Shown here: positions 14,546 through 24,316 of the stretch, piece by piece
Numbering within the stretch: position 1 is the stretch's first letter
Layout: every line of letters begins with the position of its first letter
NCBI GenBank assembly: GCA_948144175.1
Contig: CANXME010000427.1
Span: 1-64,000 of the forward strand
Length of the DNA: 64,000 nucleotides
Source of the DNA: Closterium sp. NIES-65
Taxonomy: Eukaryota > Streptophyta > Zygnematophyceae > Desmidiales > Closteriaceae
Direction of reading: 5' to 3'
The notes under the pieces: generated by a model
Seen by the model: only the letters and a program-made list of their open reading frames with translations
Told to the model about the DNA's origin: nothing
Databases searched by the model: none
Made by a program: the position numbers and the translations under genes

Positions 14546-15627
14546 AGCTGGAGGCACTGCTGCTACGGCGCCTTCCCCACCTCCCCACCGCTACCCGACG
14601 AGTTTCCAGAGGCTTCGTCAGCTGGAGCACGATGAGCGGGAACGGTTGGAGCAGGAGCGGCTGGGGCTGGGGCTGGAGCGGTAGCAGCAGGAGGAGCAGC
14701 AGCAGCAGCAGCAGCTGCCGCCTTTGTACCCATTGCCTCCACTTGTGAGTGGCCTTCGGGCCCTTGGTCTTCCTTCTCCTCCTCCAGACCTCTCACTATC
14801 TCCTCCTGTTTACGGTCCTACTTTCCCCCCTTCGAACTCGTCTCTAACTTTTTTCTCTCCTCCTTGGTCACAGACGTCTCCTCCTGTTGTCCCGCACGAC
14901 TGAACAGTTCGTTGTCCCGCTCGTGCACATCCCTCATTTCATTTTGACAACCTCCGCACTGTCTTACTTTGTTCGAATCCTCGTCGTTCTCCGCCTCAGT
15001 CTGTTCTCTCGTCACCTCTTGAGTCATCTCTTACAGTCTCCACCTCTACCCTTATCACTGACTAAAGCCGTGCCACCCGTCTTGTTATCACTCGTGTTCT
15101 CGCCTCTCTAGTCACCGACCCTCGTGCCTCGCCATCGTCTGTCTCAGCACTTACTACTGCTGTTGCTGACATTTCCGCCACTTGTCGCGTTGACTACGCC
15201 ACCCGAGTGGTGCCTGCCCGTCCTCTGTCCATCGAGGGTGAGTGCGCCCTTGGCCAGTGACGTCCTAGAGGATAGGTATTTTGAGCTGAAGTTTTTGGCA
15301 ACTGCTTCTCCTCATCTCTGTGCCATGCTGTTATCCCCTGAGGGAGACCCCGACGCCCTTGACATATCAACTCCTCGCACGTACCATGAGGCATTGTAGG
15401 GGCAGTTGGCCTCTCACTAGATAGCAGCCATGGAGTCGAAGATGGCGTCTTGCAGATCCACAGGCAGTTCCCGCGCCTGGGGTGAACGTTGTCGATGGCA
15501 TGTGGATCTTCAAGGTGAAGCGGCCGCCGCGATCACCGCTTGTCTTCAAGGCGCACTTCGTGGCTAGAGGCTTCAGTCAGTGCGAGCGAGTTGACTTCTT
15601 TCAGATCTTTGCACCGACCCCGAAGAT

Positions 15628-16397
15628 TGTTATGTGATGCTATCATTTGCATTCATGTCTGTCTGCCTCTCATCATATGTTCGTGCTTTGCATGCATGGT
15701 GTGAGTGTGTGCAATAATTTGTGTTCGGTATAGTTTGGATATTATTCTGCTCGAGAGCTTTCCGACGAACCAAGAATCGCCGCGATCGGAGCAAGAATGA
15801 GAAAGTTATGATTGTTCGAAGTTTTGATTGTGATGCGGCGACTATGGGAATTTGCGGGTTGACTCAATATGGGGTACAGACTTTTGGGGGTTGGGAAATT
15901 CGTCCTTGTCACTGTAGATGATACAACCTTGTTGGGAGACGCCAAACCAGGTTGGCAAGTGTGGCAAAGTTGGGGTGCAAGTTGGGTACCTATAGAGAGA
16001 GGAATTGTGTGGCATGGGGTTTCCTTAGTTGGGGACTCTCTTGGGACCTTCCCTCTCGTCCTCCTCATCCCCTCCCACTTGGTTCATTGCAACTCTAACT
16101 TTCTCGTGTGGTACTTGTGAGAAAAATTGTGATTGAGTTAAGTTTCTGTAGCAGCATACCCCCTAGTGCGCCGAAATTCATAACTCAAGAAATACTTCAC
16201 CTTTCCGTACGATTCAAATTGGGAATTGTATCCACGGACTAGAGCTATAACATTCTAATATTGGTGAACTTTCAACGATGTAATTTTCGTCGAAGACGTT
16301 TCTTGTGAAGTCGAAAATTCTATCCAGAATTCTAGCCCAACGATTTTGTGATATTTCGGCCCCTAATCTTCATAGACTCCGTCATTAGTCGCTAACA
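15628..16397 (+). repeat. Solo LTR of an unidentified LTR retrotransposon, inserted in CopB2 RT
   Basis: A 770-bp block starting TGTTA and ending TAACA (TG...CA with a 5-bp inverted end), flanked on both sides by the 5-bp duplication AAGAT (15623-15627 and 16398-16402). It interrupts the RT coding region of CopB2, and the CopB2 reading picks up again directly after the right duplication. It holds no coding sequence and does not resemble the CopA LTR. This is the expected product of LTR-LTR recombination of a full element. Strand is assigned arbitrarily. Confidence 0.85.
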
Positions 16398-16640
16398 AAG
16401 ATGACTAATCTTCTTGTGTTACTCCATGTTGGAGCACAGCGAGACTACGAACTGCACTCTCTCGACTTCTCCATCGCCTTTCTCAAGGGCAACCTGCACG
16501 AGGAGATTTTGTTGCGCCGTCCTTCTAGCTTCACTGGCACTTTCCCGCCTAGGAACTAGTGGAGCCTGCGGTGACCAGTCTACGGTCTCCGCCAGGAGCC
16601 CCATGAGTAGCACGACACGCTGCGCACCACTCTTGCTGCC

Positions 16641-17362
16641 CGTTGACTCGGGTAGCATTCCGCGGTCGTACCGTGTAGAGCGAAATTCCAGGAAGAAAGG
16701 AATTTGCTTGAATCAAATTGACTATCTCCAGGTACAAACAGGGAAGGAATAAATAGTTCTAGCTAGCAAGGACCTTAGAAATCAACCTGGGACCAACCAC
16801 GGATGATCCCAAATAATTCCAAGCAATAGAACCAACCTGGCTGGACAAAACAGCATCTAGTAAGTTGGTAAACAACCTCTGGTTCTGTTTTTCCAACCTG
16901 GAAAAACAACAACCAGGTTCAGGTACTAAAACAGAACTTGTTTTGTCTTTGTCCAACCAGCCAAATGATGGTTCCGCTGGTTTCCCCTGGCTCTGTAGCA
17001 TGCAGATACAGACAAACAACATCCAATCTTCACCTAAATGATACCCCTATAGTGCCTGCCCTGCTACAGTATAGTCAACCAAACAAAACAGTACAATTTC
17101 GAGTTGGATAGAACTGAATCTGCGTAATCAATTCAACCGAACCGCAAATCTTCCATCTTGGGTTCCGTGTGCTTGTACTATTGATAGCGCGTACAATGTT
17201 GTGCCGAAGCGCACAATGCGCGAGTACCTGCAAATCCTTCAAGCGAAAATTGTGAAAGCAAACAAACACACGAACAATCCATTGACACCCAAATGCATTC
17301 GCACACGCATACTCGTACAAACAGATGGCAGGATGTCGTGCAATGTGAATTTGCACCCAACA
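16641..17362 (-). repeat. CopA LTR, partial, minus strand (3' LTR of CopA-4)
   Basis: The first two thirds of a CopA LTR (to about LTR nt 739) read on the minus strand, ending on the right with CCCAACA next to a reversed polypurine tract (17365-17373). The left end abuts CopB2 RT directly. The end point within the LTR is the same as at 60657. Confidence 0.92.
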
Positions 17363-18626
17363 CACTCCCCCTCAGCCTGCCGGCTGCATCCCCATCATTC
17401 CATGCTAGTTAATGCTCATTCCACACAACGCTAATGAGGCTCATCCGCAAGCCTCTTGGTGAGGAAGTCTGCTGGCTGCTGGTGAGTCTTGATGTAGATC
17501 AGATTCACCGTCCCCCCCTTCACCTCTTTACGCAGCCAGTGCCCTTGATACGCATATGCTTATTGAGCCCATGAAGCACAGCGTTCCTGGCCATATCCGA
17601 GAGCCCCCTTGCTATCACAGAACAGCGGAGTAGCAACCTTCTGCTCCTGTCCAATCTCCTCTAACAGCCTCCTCAGCCAAATTACCTCCTTCACCCCATG
17701 GAACATCGCTATGTACTCTGATTCCACAGAAGAGAGTGCCGTCTCCGTCTGCTTCTTTGACCTCCAACTAACAGGTCCTCCTCCAACTACGCAGATGTAT
17801 CCTTCCACAGATGAGGAATCCTCCTTCTCAGAGGCCCACGAAGCATCTGTAAAGCAAGTGAGAAACAGCTTGCCTTCTCCAAGCCGCTTCCCTTTCTCTT
17901 TTAGCACCTCAACCCCTTTCTGCTTCACCTGTGCAGATGCGGAGTATTGAACTCCAATGCTTGGGTGAGAGTTCAGATACTTCACCACACGCTCAGCTGC
18001 ATCCACCTGCTCCTCTGATGGATTCTGCACCATCCTAGCCAGCTGCCCGACCGAGAAAGAGATGTCAGGCCTTGTGTGAACTGCTGCATACAAGAGGCTG
18101 CCCACCAAGGACTGAAATTGCTGCTGCTCCTCGGCTTCAACCAGTTTATCCTCTACAGATTTCATAAGTTTGAATTCTGCTGGCAGGGGAGTTGCAACTT
18201 TGCGCTCATTCTCAATCCTGTACTTTTCCCCCAGCTCCTTGATGAACTTCTCCTGGTGCAGCTTCAACCACCTGTGATCTATATCCCTCTCCAAATGCAT
18301 CCCGAGGTAGTACTTTACCTCCCCAAGGTTCTTGCACTTGAAGTTCTCCATCAGCTGCTGCTGCATATTCTGGATCTCCTTGATGCTGCTGCTAAAGAGA
18401 AGAATATTGTCCACATAGACCAGAAACAGCACCAGCTTCTCCACCTCCCCCTTGAGAAAGAGACTCTCATTACAGCTGCTGGTCCTGAATCCCATCTCCT
18501 CTAAAACAGCTGCCAACTTCTGGTACCAGCAGCGTGGCGCCTGCTTCAAGCCGTAGATGGACTTTTTCAGCTTCCACATCCTGCCCGTACCATCTTCATA
18601 CCCAGGTGGCTGTGTCATGTACACAT
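17363..18626 (-). mobile_element. CopA-4 internal fragment (RT to RNase H), minus strand, broken
   Basis: Pol C-terminal half on the minus strand: VYMTQPPGYEDGTG near 18620, RT active site (YVDNILLFSS) near 18400-18420, then RNase H (TDASWASEKED, SVESEYIAMF) toward 17560. About two breaks. The upstream part of pol is cut at 18626 by a plus-strand LTR. The low content of breaks in RT and RNase H suggests moderate age. Confidence 0.9.
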
Positions 18627-19719
18627 TGTTGGGTGCAAATTCACATTGCACGACATCCTGCCGTCTGTTTGTTCGAGTATGCGTGTGCGAATGCATTTGC
18701 GCGTGAATGGTATGTTCGTGTGTTTGTTTGCTTTCGCAATTTTCGCTTGAAGCATTTGCAGGTACTCGTACAATGTGCGCTTCGGCATAACATTGTACGC
18801 GCTATGAACAGTACAAGCAGAAAGGAAGAGCTCGCAAAAGAACCCAAGATGAAAGCTTTGCGGTTCAACATACTTGATTGCGCAGATTTAGTTCTATCCA
18901 ACTCGAAATTGTTCTGTTTTGTTTGGTTGACTATAGTGTAGCAGGGCAGGCACTACAGGGGTACAATTTAGGTGAAGGTTGGATGTTGTTTGTCTGTATC
19001 TGCATGCTACAGGGCTAGGGGAAACCAGCGGAACCAGCATTTGGCTGGTTGGGCAAAGACAAAACAGGTTTTGTTTTTAGGACCTGAACCTGGTTGTTGT
19101 TTTCCCAGGTTGGAAAAACAGAACCAGAGGTTGTTCACCAACCTACCATCTGCTATTTTGGCCAGCCAGGTTGGTTCTGTTGCTTGGAATTATTTGGGAT
19201 CATCCTTGGTTGTTCCCAGGTTTATTCCCAAAGTCCTTGCTAGCTAGAGCTATTTATTCCTTCTCTGTTTGTACCTGAATATAGTGAAATTGATTCAAGC
19301 GAATTCCTTCCTTGCTGGAATTTCCTTTCTACGCGGTGCGACGGCGGAATGCTACCCGAGTCAACGCTAATACGCTAGCACTCCAACGCTAGGCTAACGC
19401 TGTCCGAGCCATAACTTCGTAATGGCAGAACTTTTCGCGAGGCAACTTGGCTTATTTTAAAGCTCTTTGAGTGAGCTTCGATATAGGAAATTCTCAGCTT
19501 AATCCAATTTATGGTCTGCACGATACGCTGCGCGACGTTCAAGGTACTCTTGCTGTTTTGACTAAGTCCCTCTTGATCCCTCTCTCTACAAACTCGGACC
19601 CGAGGATAGGGGCTGGTCTTGTACCAGGCACCCAAGGACCCTTGGAGGTGACCCCGAGGAGAGGTTTTAAGTGTGATAAAGTCTTAATAGCTTGAGTTTA
19701 TTAGGCCCTTACACCAACA
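18627..19719 (+). repeat. Complete CopA LTR, plus strand, without its own internal region
   Basis: 1093 bp, TGTTGGG...CCAACA. It is followed not by a PBS but by a second LTR piece (19720). The flanking five bases differ (CACAT on the left, CCAGG on the right), so a simple solo LTR with target duplication is not supported. Recombination at one or both ends is more likely. Confidence 0.93.
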
Positions 19720-20275
19720 CCAGGTTGGTTCTGTTGCTTGGAATTAGTTCGGATCATCTCTAGCTGTTCCCAGGTTGATTCCCAAGGTCCTTGCTAGTTA
19801 GAACAATATATATTCCTTCTCTGTTTGTACCTGAATATAGTCAATTTGATTCAAGAGAATTCCTCCCTTCCTGGAATTTGGTTTCTACGCGGTGCGACGG
19901 CGGAATGCTACCCGAGTCAACGCTAGTACGCTAGCACTCCAACGCTAGGCAAACGCTTTCCGAGCCATAACTTCGTAATGGCAGAACTTTTCGCGAGGCA
20001 ACTTGGCTTATTTTAAAGCTCTTGGAGTGAGCTTCGATATAGGAAATTCTCAGCTTAATCCGGTCGACGGTCTGCACGATACGCTGCGCGACGTTCATAG
20101 TACTCTTCTTATTTTGACTAAGTCATTCTTGATCCCTCTCTCTACAAACTCAGACCCGAGGATAGGGGCTGGTCTTGTACCAGGCACCCAAGGACCCTTG
20201 GAGGTGACCCCGAGGAGAGGTTTTAAGTTTGATAAAGTCTTAATAGCTTGAGTTCATTAGGCCCTTACTCCAACA
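19720..20275 (+). repeat. CopA LTR, 3' half, subfamily B
   Basis: Begins within the AACCTGG-rich part of the LTR and ends CCAACA. It shares subfamily B variants with 9716-10396 (TATATATATT, TCAATTTGATTC, AAGTCATTCTTG). No PBS follows. Confidence 0.9.
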
Positions 20276-20341
20276 GGAACAGCGCCATGCAGCCCCACAC
20301 CCGCGCGATCGACAAGTCGGGCTTCTTCCCGGTCAGCAGCT
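20276..20341 (-). mobile_element. Tiny Copia integrase remnant of another family
   Basis: Sixty-six bases between two CopA LTRs. The minus strand reads LLTGKKPDLSIARVWGCMALF, the integrase C-terminal motif of Copia elements (compare KPPVDMLRVFGCMAVAHV in CopA). It differs from CopA, CopB1 and CopB2 over this stretch, so it marks yet another Copia copy, almost wholly lost. Short length limits certainty. Confidence 0.6.
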
Positions 20342-21434
20342 TATTGGTGTAAAGGCCTAATAAGATCAAGCTATTAAGACTTAATCAAATTTAAAACCTC
20401 TCCTCGGTGTCACCTCCAAGGGTCCTTGGGTGCCTGCTACAAGACCAGCCCCTATCCTCGGGTCCGAGTTTGTAGAGAGAGAGATCAAGAGGGACTTAGT
20501 CAAAGCAGCAAGAGTACCTTGAACGTCGTACAGCCTATTGTGCAGACTGTCGATCGGATTAAGCTGAGAATTTCTTTTATGGAAGCTCGCTCCAGGAGCT
20601 TTAAAATGAACCAAGTTACCTCGCGAAAAGTTCTGCCATTACGAAGTTATGACTCGGACAGCGTCTGCCTAGCGTTGGAGTGCTAGCGTACTAGCGTTGA
20701 CTCGAGTAGCATTCCGCCGTTGAACCGCGTAGAAATGAAATTCCAGGAAGGGAGGAATTCGCTTGAATCAAATTGACTATATCCAGGTACAAACAGAGAA
20801 GGAATAAATAGTTCTAACTAGCAAGGACCTTCGGAATAAACCTGGGAACAACCAGTGATGATCCCAAATAATTCTAAGCAACAGAACCAACCTGGCTGGA
20901 CAAATCAGCAGGTGGTAGGTTGGTAAACAACCTCTGGTTCTGTTTTTCCAACCTGGGAAAACAACAACCAGGTTCAGGTCCTAAAAAACAGAACCTGTTT
21001 TGTCTTTGCCCAAGCAGCCAAATGATGGTTCCGCTGGTTTCCCCTGGCCCTGTAGCATGCAGATACAGACAATTACATCCTACCTTCGTCTAAATTGTAC
21101 CCCTATAGTGCCTGCCCTGCTACACTATAGTCAACCAAACAAAACAATACATTTTCGAGTCGGATAGAACTGAATCTGTGCAATCAATTCAACCGAACCG
21201 CAAAGCTTCCATCTTGGGTTCCTTTGCGAGCTCATCCTTTCTGCTTGTACTATTCATAGCGCGTACAATGTTGTGCCGAAGCGCACATTGTGCTAGTACC
21301 TGCAAATGCTTCAAGCAAAAATTGCGAAAGCAAACAAATACACGGACAGTCCATTCACACCCAAATGCATTCGCACACGCATACTCGTACAAACAGACGG
21401 CAGGATGTCGTGCAATGTGAATTTGCGCCCAAGA
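20342..21434 (-). repeat. Complete CopA LTR, minus strand
   Basis: 1093 bp reading TATTGGTG on the left and CCCAAGA on the right, that is, with one changed base near each end. AGCT lies on both sides (20338-20341 and 21435-21438), a four-base match that may be the rest of a target duplication or chance. Divergence from other LTRs suggests an older copy. Confidence 0.88.
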
Positions 21435-22196
21435 AGCTGTTAGTCGGAAATTCATCATTTAGATATATCAACGGTATTTCTCAACTGGATTTTAGAAGAA
21501 TATTGAGGATGACTCATCTTCATGACGCAGCCGCCTGGGTATGAGAATGGTACGGGCAGGGTGTGCAAGCTGAAAAAGTCCATCTACGGCTTGAAGCAGG
21601 CACCACGTTGCTGGTATCAGAAGTTGGCGGTTGTGATGGGAGCATCTTTCTCAAGGGGGAGGGGGAGAAGCTGGTGTTGTTTCCGGTCTACGTGGACGAC
21701 ATTCTTCTCGTTAGCAGCAGCATGAAGGAGATCCTGAATGTGCAGCAGCAGCTGATGGAGAACTTCAAGTGCAAGAACCTTAGGGAGGTAAACTACTACC
21801 TCGGGATACACGTGAAGCGAGATCCAGATCTCAGGTAATAGAAGCTGTTCCACGAGAAGTTCATCAAAGAGCCGGGGGAGATGTACAGGATCGAGAATGA
21901 GTGCAAGGTTGCAACTCCCCTACCTGCAAAATTCAAGCTTGTGAATGCTGCAGAGGATGAAGGGGTTGAAGCCGAGGAGCAACAGCAATTGCAGTCCTTT
22001 GTGGACAACCTGTTGTATGCAGCAGTTCACATAAGGCCCGACATCTCTTTCTCGGTCGGGCAGCTGACTAGGGTTGTGCAGAATCCATCAGAGAAGCAGG
22101 GCAATGCACCTCAATGTGTGGTGAAGTACCTGAACTATTACCCAAGCATTGGAATTCAATTCTCCGCATCTGCACAGGTGAAGTGGATTGGGGTTG
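21435..22196 (+). mobile_element. CopA-5, degenerate RT to RNase H fragment
   Basis: Plus-strand Pol piece: GKFII near 21448, MTQPPGYENGTGRVC near 21522, YVDDILLVSSSM near 21690, then TRPDISFSVGQL-like sequence near 22035 and the CopA stretch before RNase H near 22160. It has more substitutions and breaks (about five) than other CopA copies, so it is probably among the oldest. It ends in a GTCGAC-rich segment. Confidence 0.85.
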
Positions 22197-22605
22197 CACT
22201 CCCCTGGTCGACCAGCTCCAGGTCGATGTCACTCCTGGTCGACCAGCTTCTCGTCAACCGGCATTCCTGGTCAACCAGCTCCACGTCGACCAGCGCAGTT
22301 GTCAGCCGACCGCCGAGGTCGGCTACCCGAAGTCCGCGTCACCAAGTTGACGCCCTGCTACTCGACGCCCAGCTGTTCAGCGTCCTGAGTTGTGGTCGAC
22401 GTCGGCCCGTCTTACGTCGACCACCAGGTCAGATCAACCACCATCAAGTCGACCAGCAGGTCTGGTCGACTAACCACCAGGTCGACCAGCAGTCCTGTCA
22501 ACCGTCCACCCAAGTTGGCTGCCCCAAGTTGACGTCCCCTATTTGACGTCCTCCGCAGGTCGACTTCCGAGGTCGACCTCCCTGAAGTCGGCACCATCCT
22601 GAAGT
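22197..22605. repeat. GTCGAC-rich irregular repeat segment
   Basis: Many copies of GTCGACCAG, GTCAACCAG and GTTGACG-like words. The 12-bp palindrome CTGGTCGACCAG occurs at 22204-22215 and 22235-22246. No convincing protein is seen. Similar words occur in the first 600 bp of CopC (for example GGTCGACCAGCAGCC near 52221), so this may be non-coding sequence from a CopC-like element. That link is inference. Confidence 0.5.
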
Positions 22606-22752
22606 CGACGCCCATGCAGTGGCTCCCGTGCAGGTCGACCTCCTCGTCAACCAGCTCACCCACTGTTCCAGGTCGGCTGCTCTCCTCACACCCGACCACG
22701 AAGTCAGCTCCGCCCAAGCGAGGACGGGGCCAACTCACAACTCTCGTTGACA
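22606..22752 (+). repeat. Left arm of an inverted repeat around a captured gag piece
   Basis: Aligns, reverse-complemented, with 23102-23220. The core CCGCCCAAGCGAGGACGGGG is exact in both arms, flanked by imperfect matches (GACCAC upstream, CGTTGACAG downstream) and, farther out, GCAGTGGC.CCCGTGC. The left arm has about 28 extra bases. Confidence 0.75.
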
Positions 22753-23097
22753 GGCTCAATCCGCTCGTGAATTGAAGCCATGATTCAGGCAGCAACAAGA
22801 GCATCCTCAAGCTCTCGGTCTGTTGCGTGTAGGTGATTTCCGCGGTCGCCAACTTCGCGTAGAGGTCGCGCATCTTGTCAAGGACAGGTTGCACCGGCTC
22901 TCCTTCGCTTAGGCGCAACATGGACAGCTCCCTCTCCAGCATCAACGTTGCAACAACGGAGGTTGGGGCGTGCATCTCCTTCAACACGGTCCACACTTTC
23001 GGACCGCACTCAACCTCCGGCAGCAGGTGCATGACGTGGTGACGCTGGTTCAGCTCCAAACTCTGCCAGCCGAGGAGCGCTCGTCCAGAAGCTGAGC
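22753..23097 (-). mobile_element. CopA gag fragment, minus strand, inside the inverted repeat
   Basis: The minus strand encodes the middle of CopA Gag: SLELNQRHHVMHLLPEVECG near 23060-23000, then LHAPTSVVATL-like sequence, SEGEPVQPVLDKMRDLYAKL near 22905 and LPESWLQFTSGLS near 22770. It has neither a Gag start nor the zinc knuckle. It is closed off on both sides by the inverted-repeat arms rather than by LTRs. Confidence 0.85.
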
Positions 23098-23223
23098 ATC
23101 CTGTCAACGGGAGCGTTGTAAGGCCCCGTCCTCGCTTGGGCGGAGCCAACCTTGTGGTCGGATGTGCGGGGGCTGCAGCCGACCTACTGCAGTGGGCACG
23201 GGGGCCACTGCAAGGGCGCCAAG
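23098..23223 (-). repeat. Right arm of the inverted repeat
   Basis: The mirror copy of 22606-22752 with the exact 20-bp core CCCCGTCCTCGCTTGGGCGG. It ends at or within a few bases of the minus-strand CopA LTR at 23224. GCTGCAGCCGACCTACTGCAG inside it resembles a word near 52097 in CopC. Confidence 0.72.
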
Positions 23224-24316
23224 TGTTGGTGTAAGGGCCTAATAAACTCAAGCTATTAAGACTTTATCAAACTTAAAACCTCTCCTCGGGGTCACCTCCA
23301 AGGGTCCTTGGGTGCCTGGTAGAAGACCAGCCCCTATCTTCGGGTCCGAGTTTGTAGAGAGAGGGATCAAGAGGGACTAAGTCAAAACAGCAAGAGTACC
23401 TTGAACGTCGCGCAGTGTATCGTGCAGACCGTCGATCGGATTAAGCTGAGAATTTTCTATATCGAAGCTCACTTTAAGAGCTTTAAAATATGCCAAGTTG
23501 CCTCGCGAAAAATTCTGCCATTACGAAGTTATGGCTCGGACAGCGTTAGCCTAGCGTTGGAGTGCTAGCGTACTAGCGTTGACTCGGGTAGCATTCCGCC
23601 GTTGCACCACGTAGAAACGTAATTCCAGGAAGGGAGGAATTCGGTTGAATCAATTTCACTATATTCAGGTACAAACAGAGAAGGAATAAATAGCTCTAGC
23701 TAGCAAGGACCTTGGGAATCAACCTGGGAACAACCAGGGATGATCCCAAATAATTACAAGCAACAGAACCAACCTGGCTGGACAAAATAGCAGGTGGTAG
23801 GTTGGTGAACAACCTCTGGTTCTGTTTTTCCAACCTGGGAAAACAACAACCAGGTTCAGGTCCTAAAAACAGAACCTGTTTTGTCTTTGCCCAACCAGCC
23901 AAATGCTGGTTCCGCTGGTTTCCCCTGGCCCTGTAGCATGCAGATACAGACAAACAACATCCAACCTTCACCTAAATTGTACCCCTATAGTGCATGCCCT
24001 GCTACACTTTAGTCAACCAAACAAAACAGTACAATTTCGAGTTGGATAGAACTGAATCTGCGCAATCAAGTAAGTTGAACCGCAAAGCTTCCATCTTGGG
24101 TTCCTTTGCGAGCTCGTTCTTTCTGCTTGTACTGTTCATAGCGCGTACAGTGTTATGCCGAAGCGCACATTGTGCGAGTACCTGCAAATGCTTCAAGCAA
24201 AAATTGCGAAAGCAAACAAACACACGAACATACTATTCACACGCAAATGCATTCGCACACGCATACTCGTACAAACAGACGGCAGGATGTCGTGCAATGT
24301 AAATTTGCACCCAACA
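23224..24316 (-). repeat. 3' LTR of CopA-6 (minus strand)
   Basis: 1093 bp, TGTTGGTG...CCCAACA as read on the plus strand, adjoining the reversed polypurine region and pol end of CopA-6. Left flank CCAAG. It shares rare variants with the minus LTR pieces 35621-35771 and 42627-42712 (ACAGTGTTATGCC, CATACTATTC), which supports those as its tandem partner. Confidence 0.95.

Larger units (their letters stand above)
14230..16640 (+). mobile_element. CopB2, third Copia family, pol fragment (integrase-RT linker and RT), broken, with a solo LTR inside
   Basis: A Gly/Ala-rich repeat (about 14290-14560) leads to a low-complexity linker (EEQQQQQQLPPLYPLPPL near 14695, LSLSPPVYGPTFPP near 14800). After this comes a conserved block (DVLEDRYFELKFLA near 15265, PEGDPDALDISTPRTY near 15340) and the RT start (VVDGMWIFKVKRP, VARGFSQ). 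The RT continues beyond the inserted solo LTR (RDYELHSLDF near 16442). This Pol type is well known from plant genomes. There are several breaks, and both ends are lost: CopB1 LTR sequence on the left, a minus CopA LTR on the right. Confidence 0.82.

Noticed and set aside
14563-14796. Ala/Pro-rich frame on the minus strand near the CopB2 linker
   Set aside because: It is the reverse reading of the GCAGCAG-rich linker of CopB2 Pol.
18627-19719. Simple solo LTR
   Set aside because: The five-base flanks do not match (CACAT against CCAGG) and a second LTR piece follows, so recombination is more likely than a clean solo LTR.
20338-21438. AGCT on both sides of the minus LTR as a target-site duplication
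   Set aside because: Only four bases match while the family makes five (TACTA at CopA-8). The left and right flanks come from different elements. Left as undecided and not used as evidence.
22412-23251. A 279-codon minus-strand open frame crossing the inverted repeat and gag piece
   Set aside because: Its apparent start is TTG inside an LTR and it runs through unrelated sequences. The only recognisable part is the Gag piece. It is treated as chance openness of mosaic DNA.
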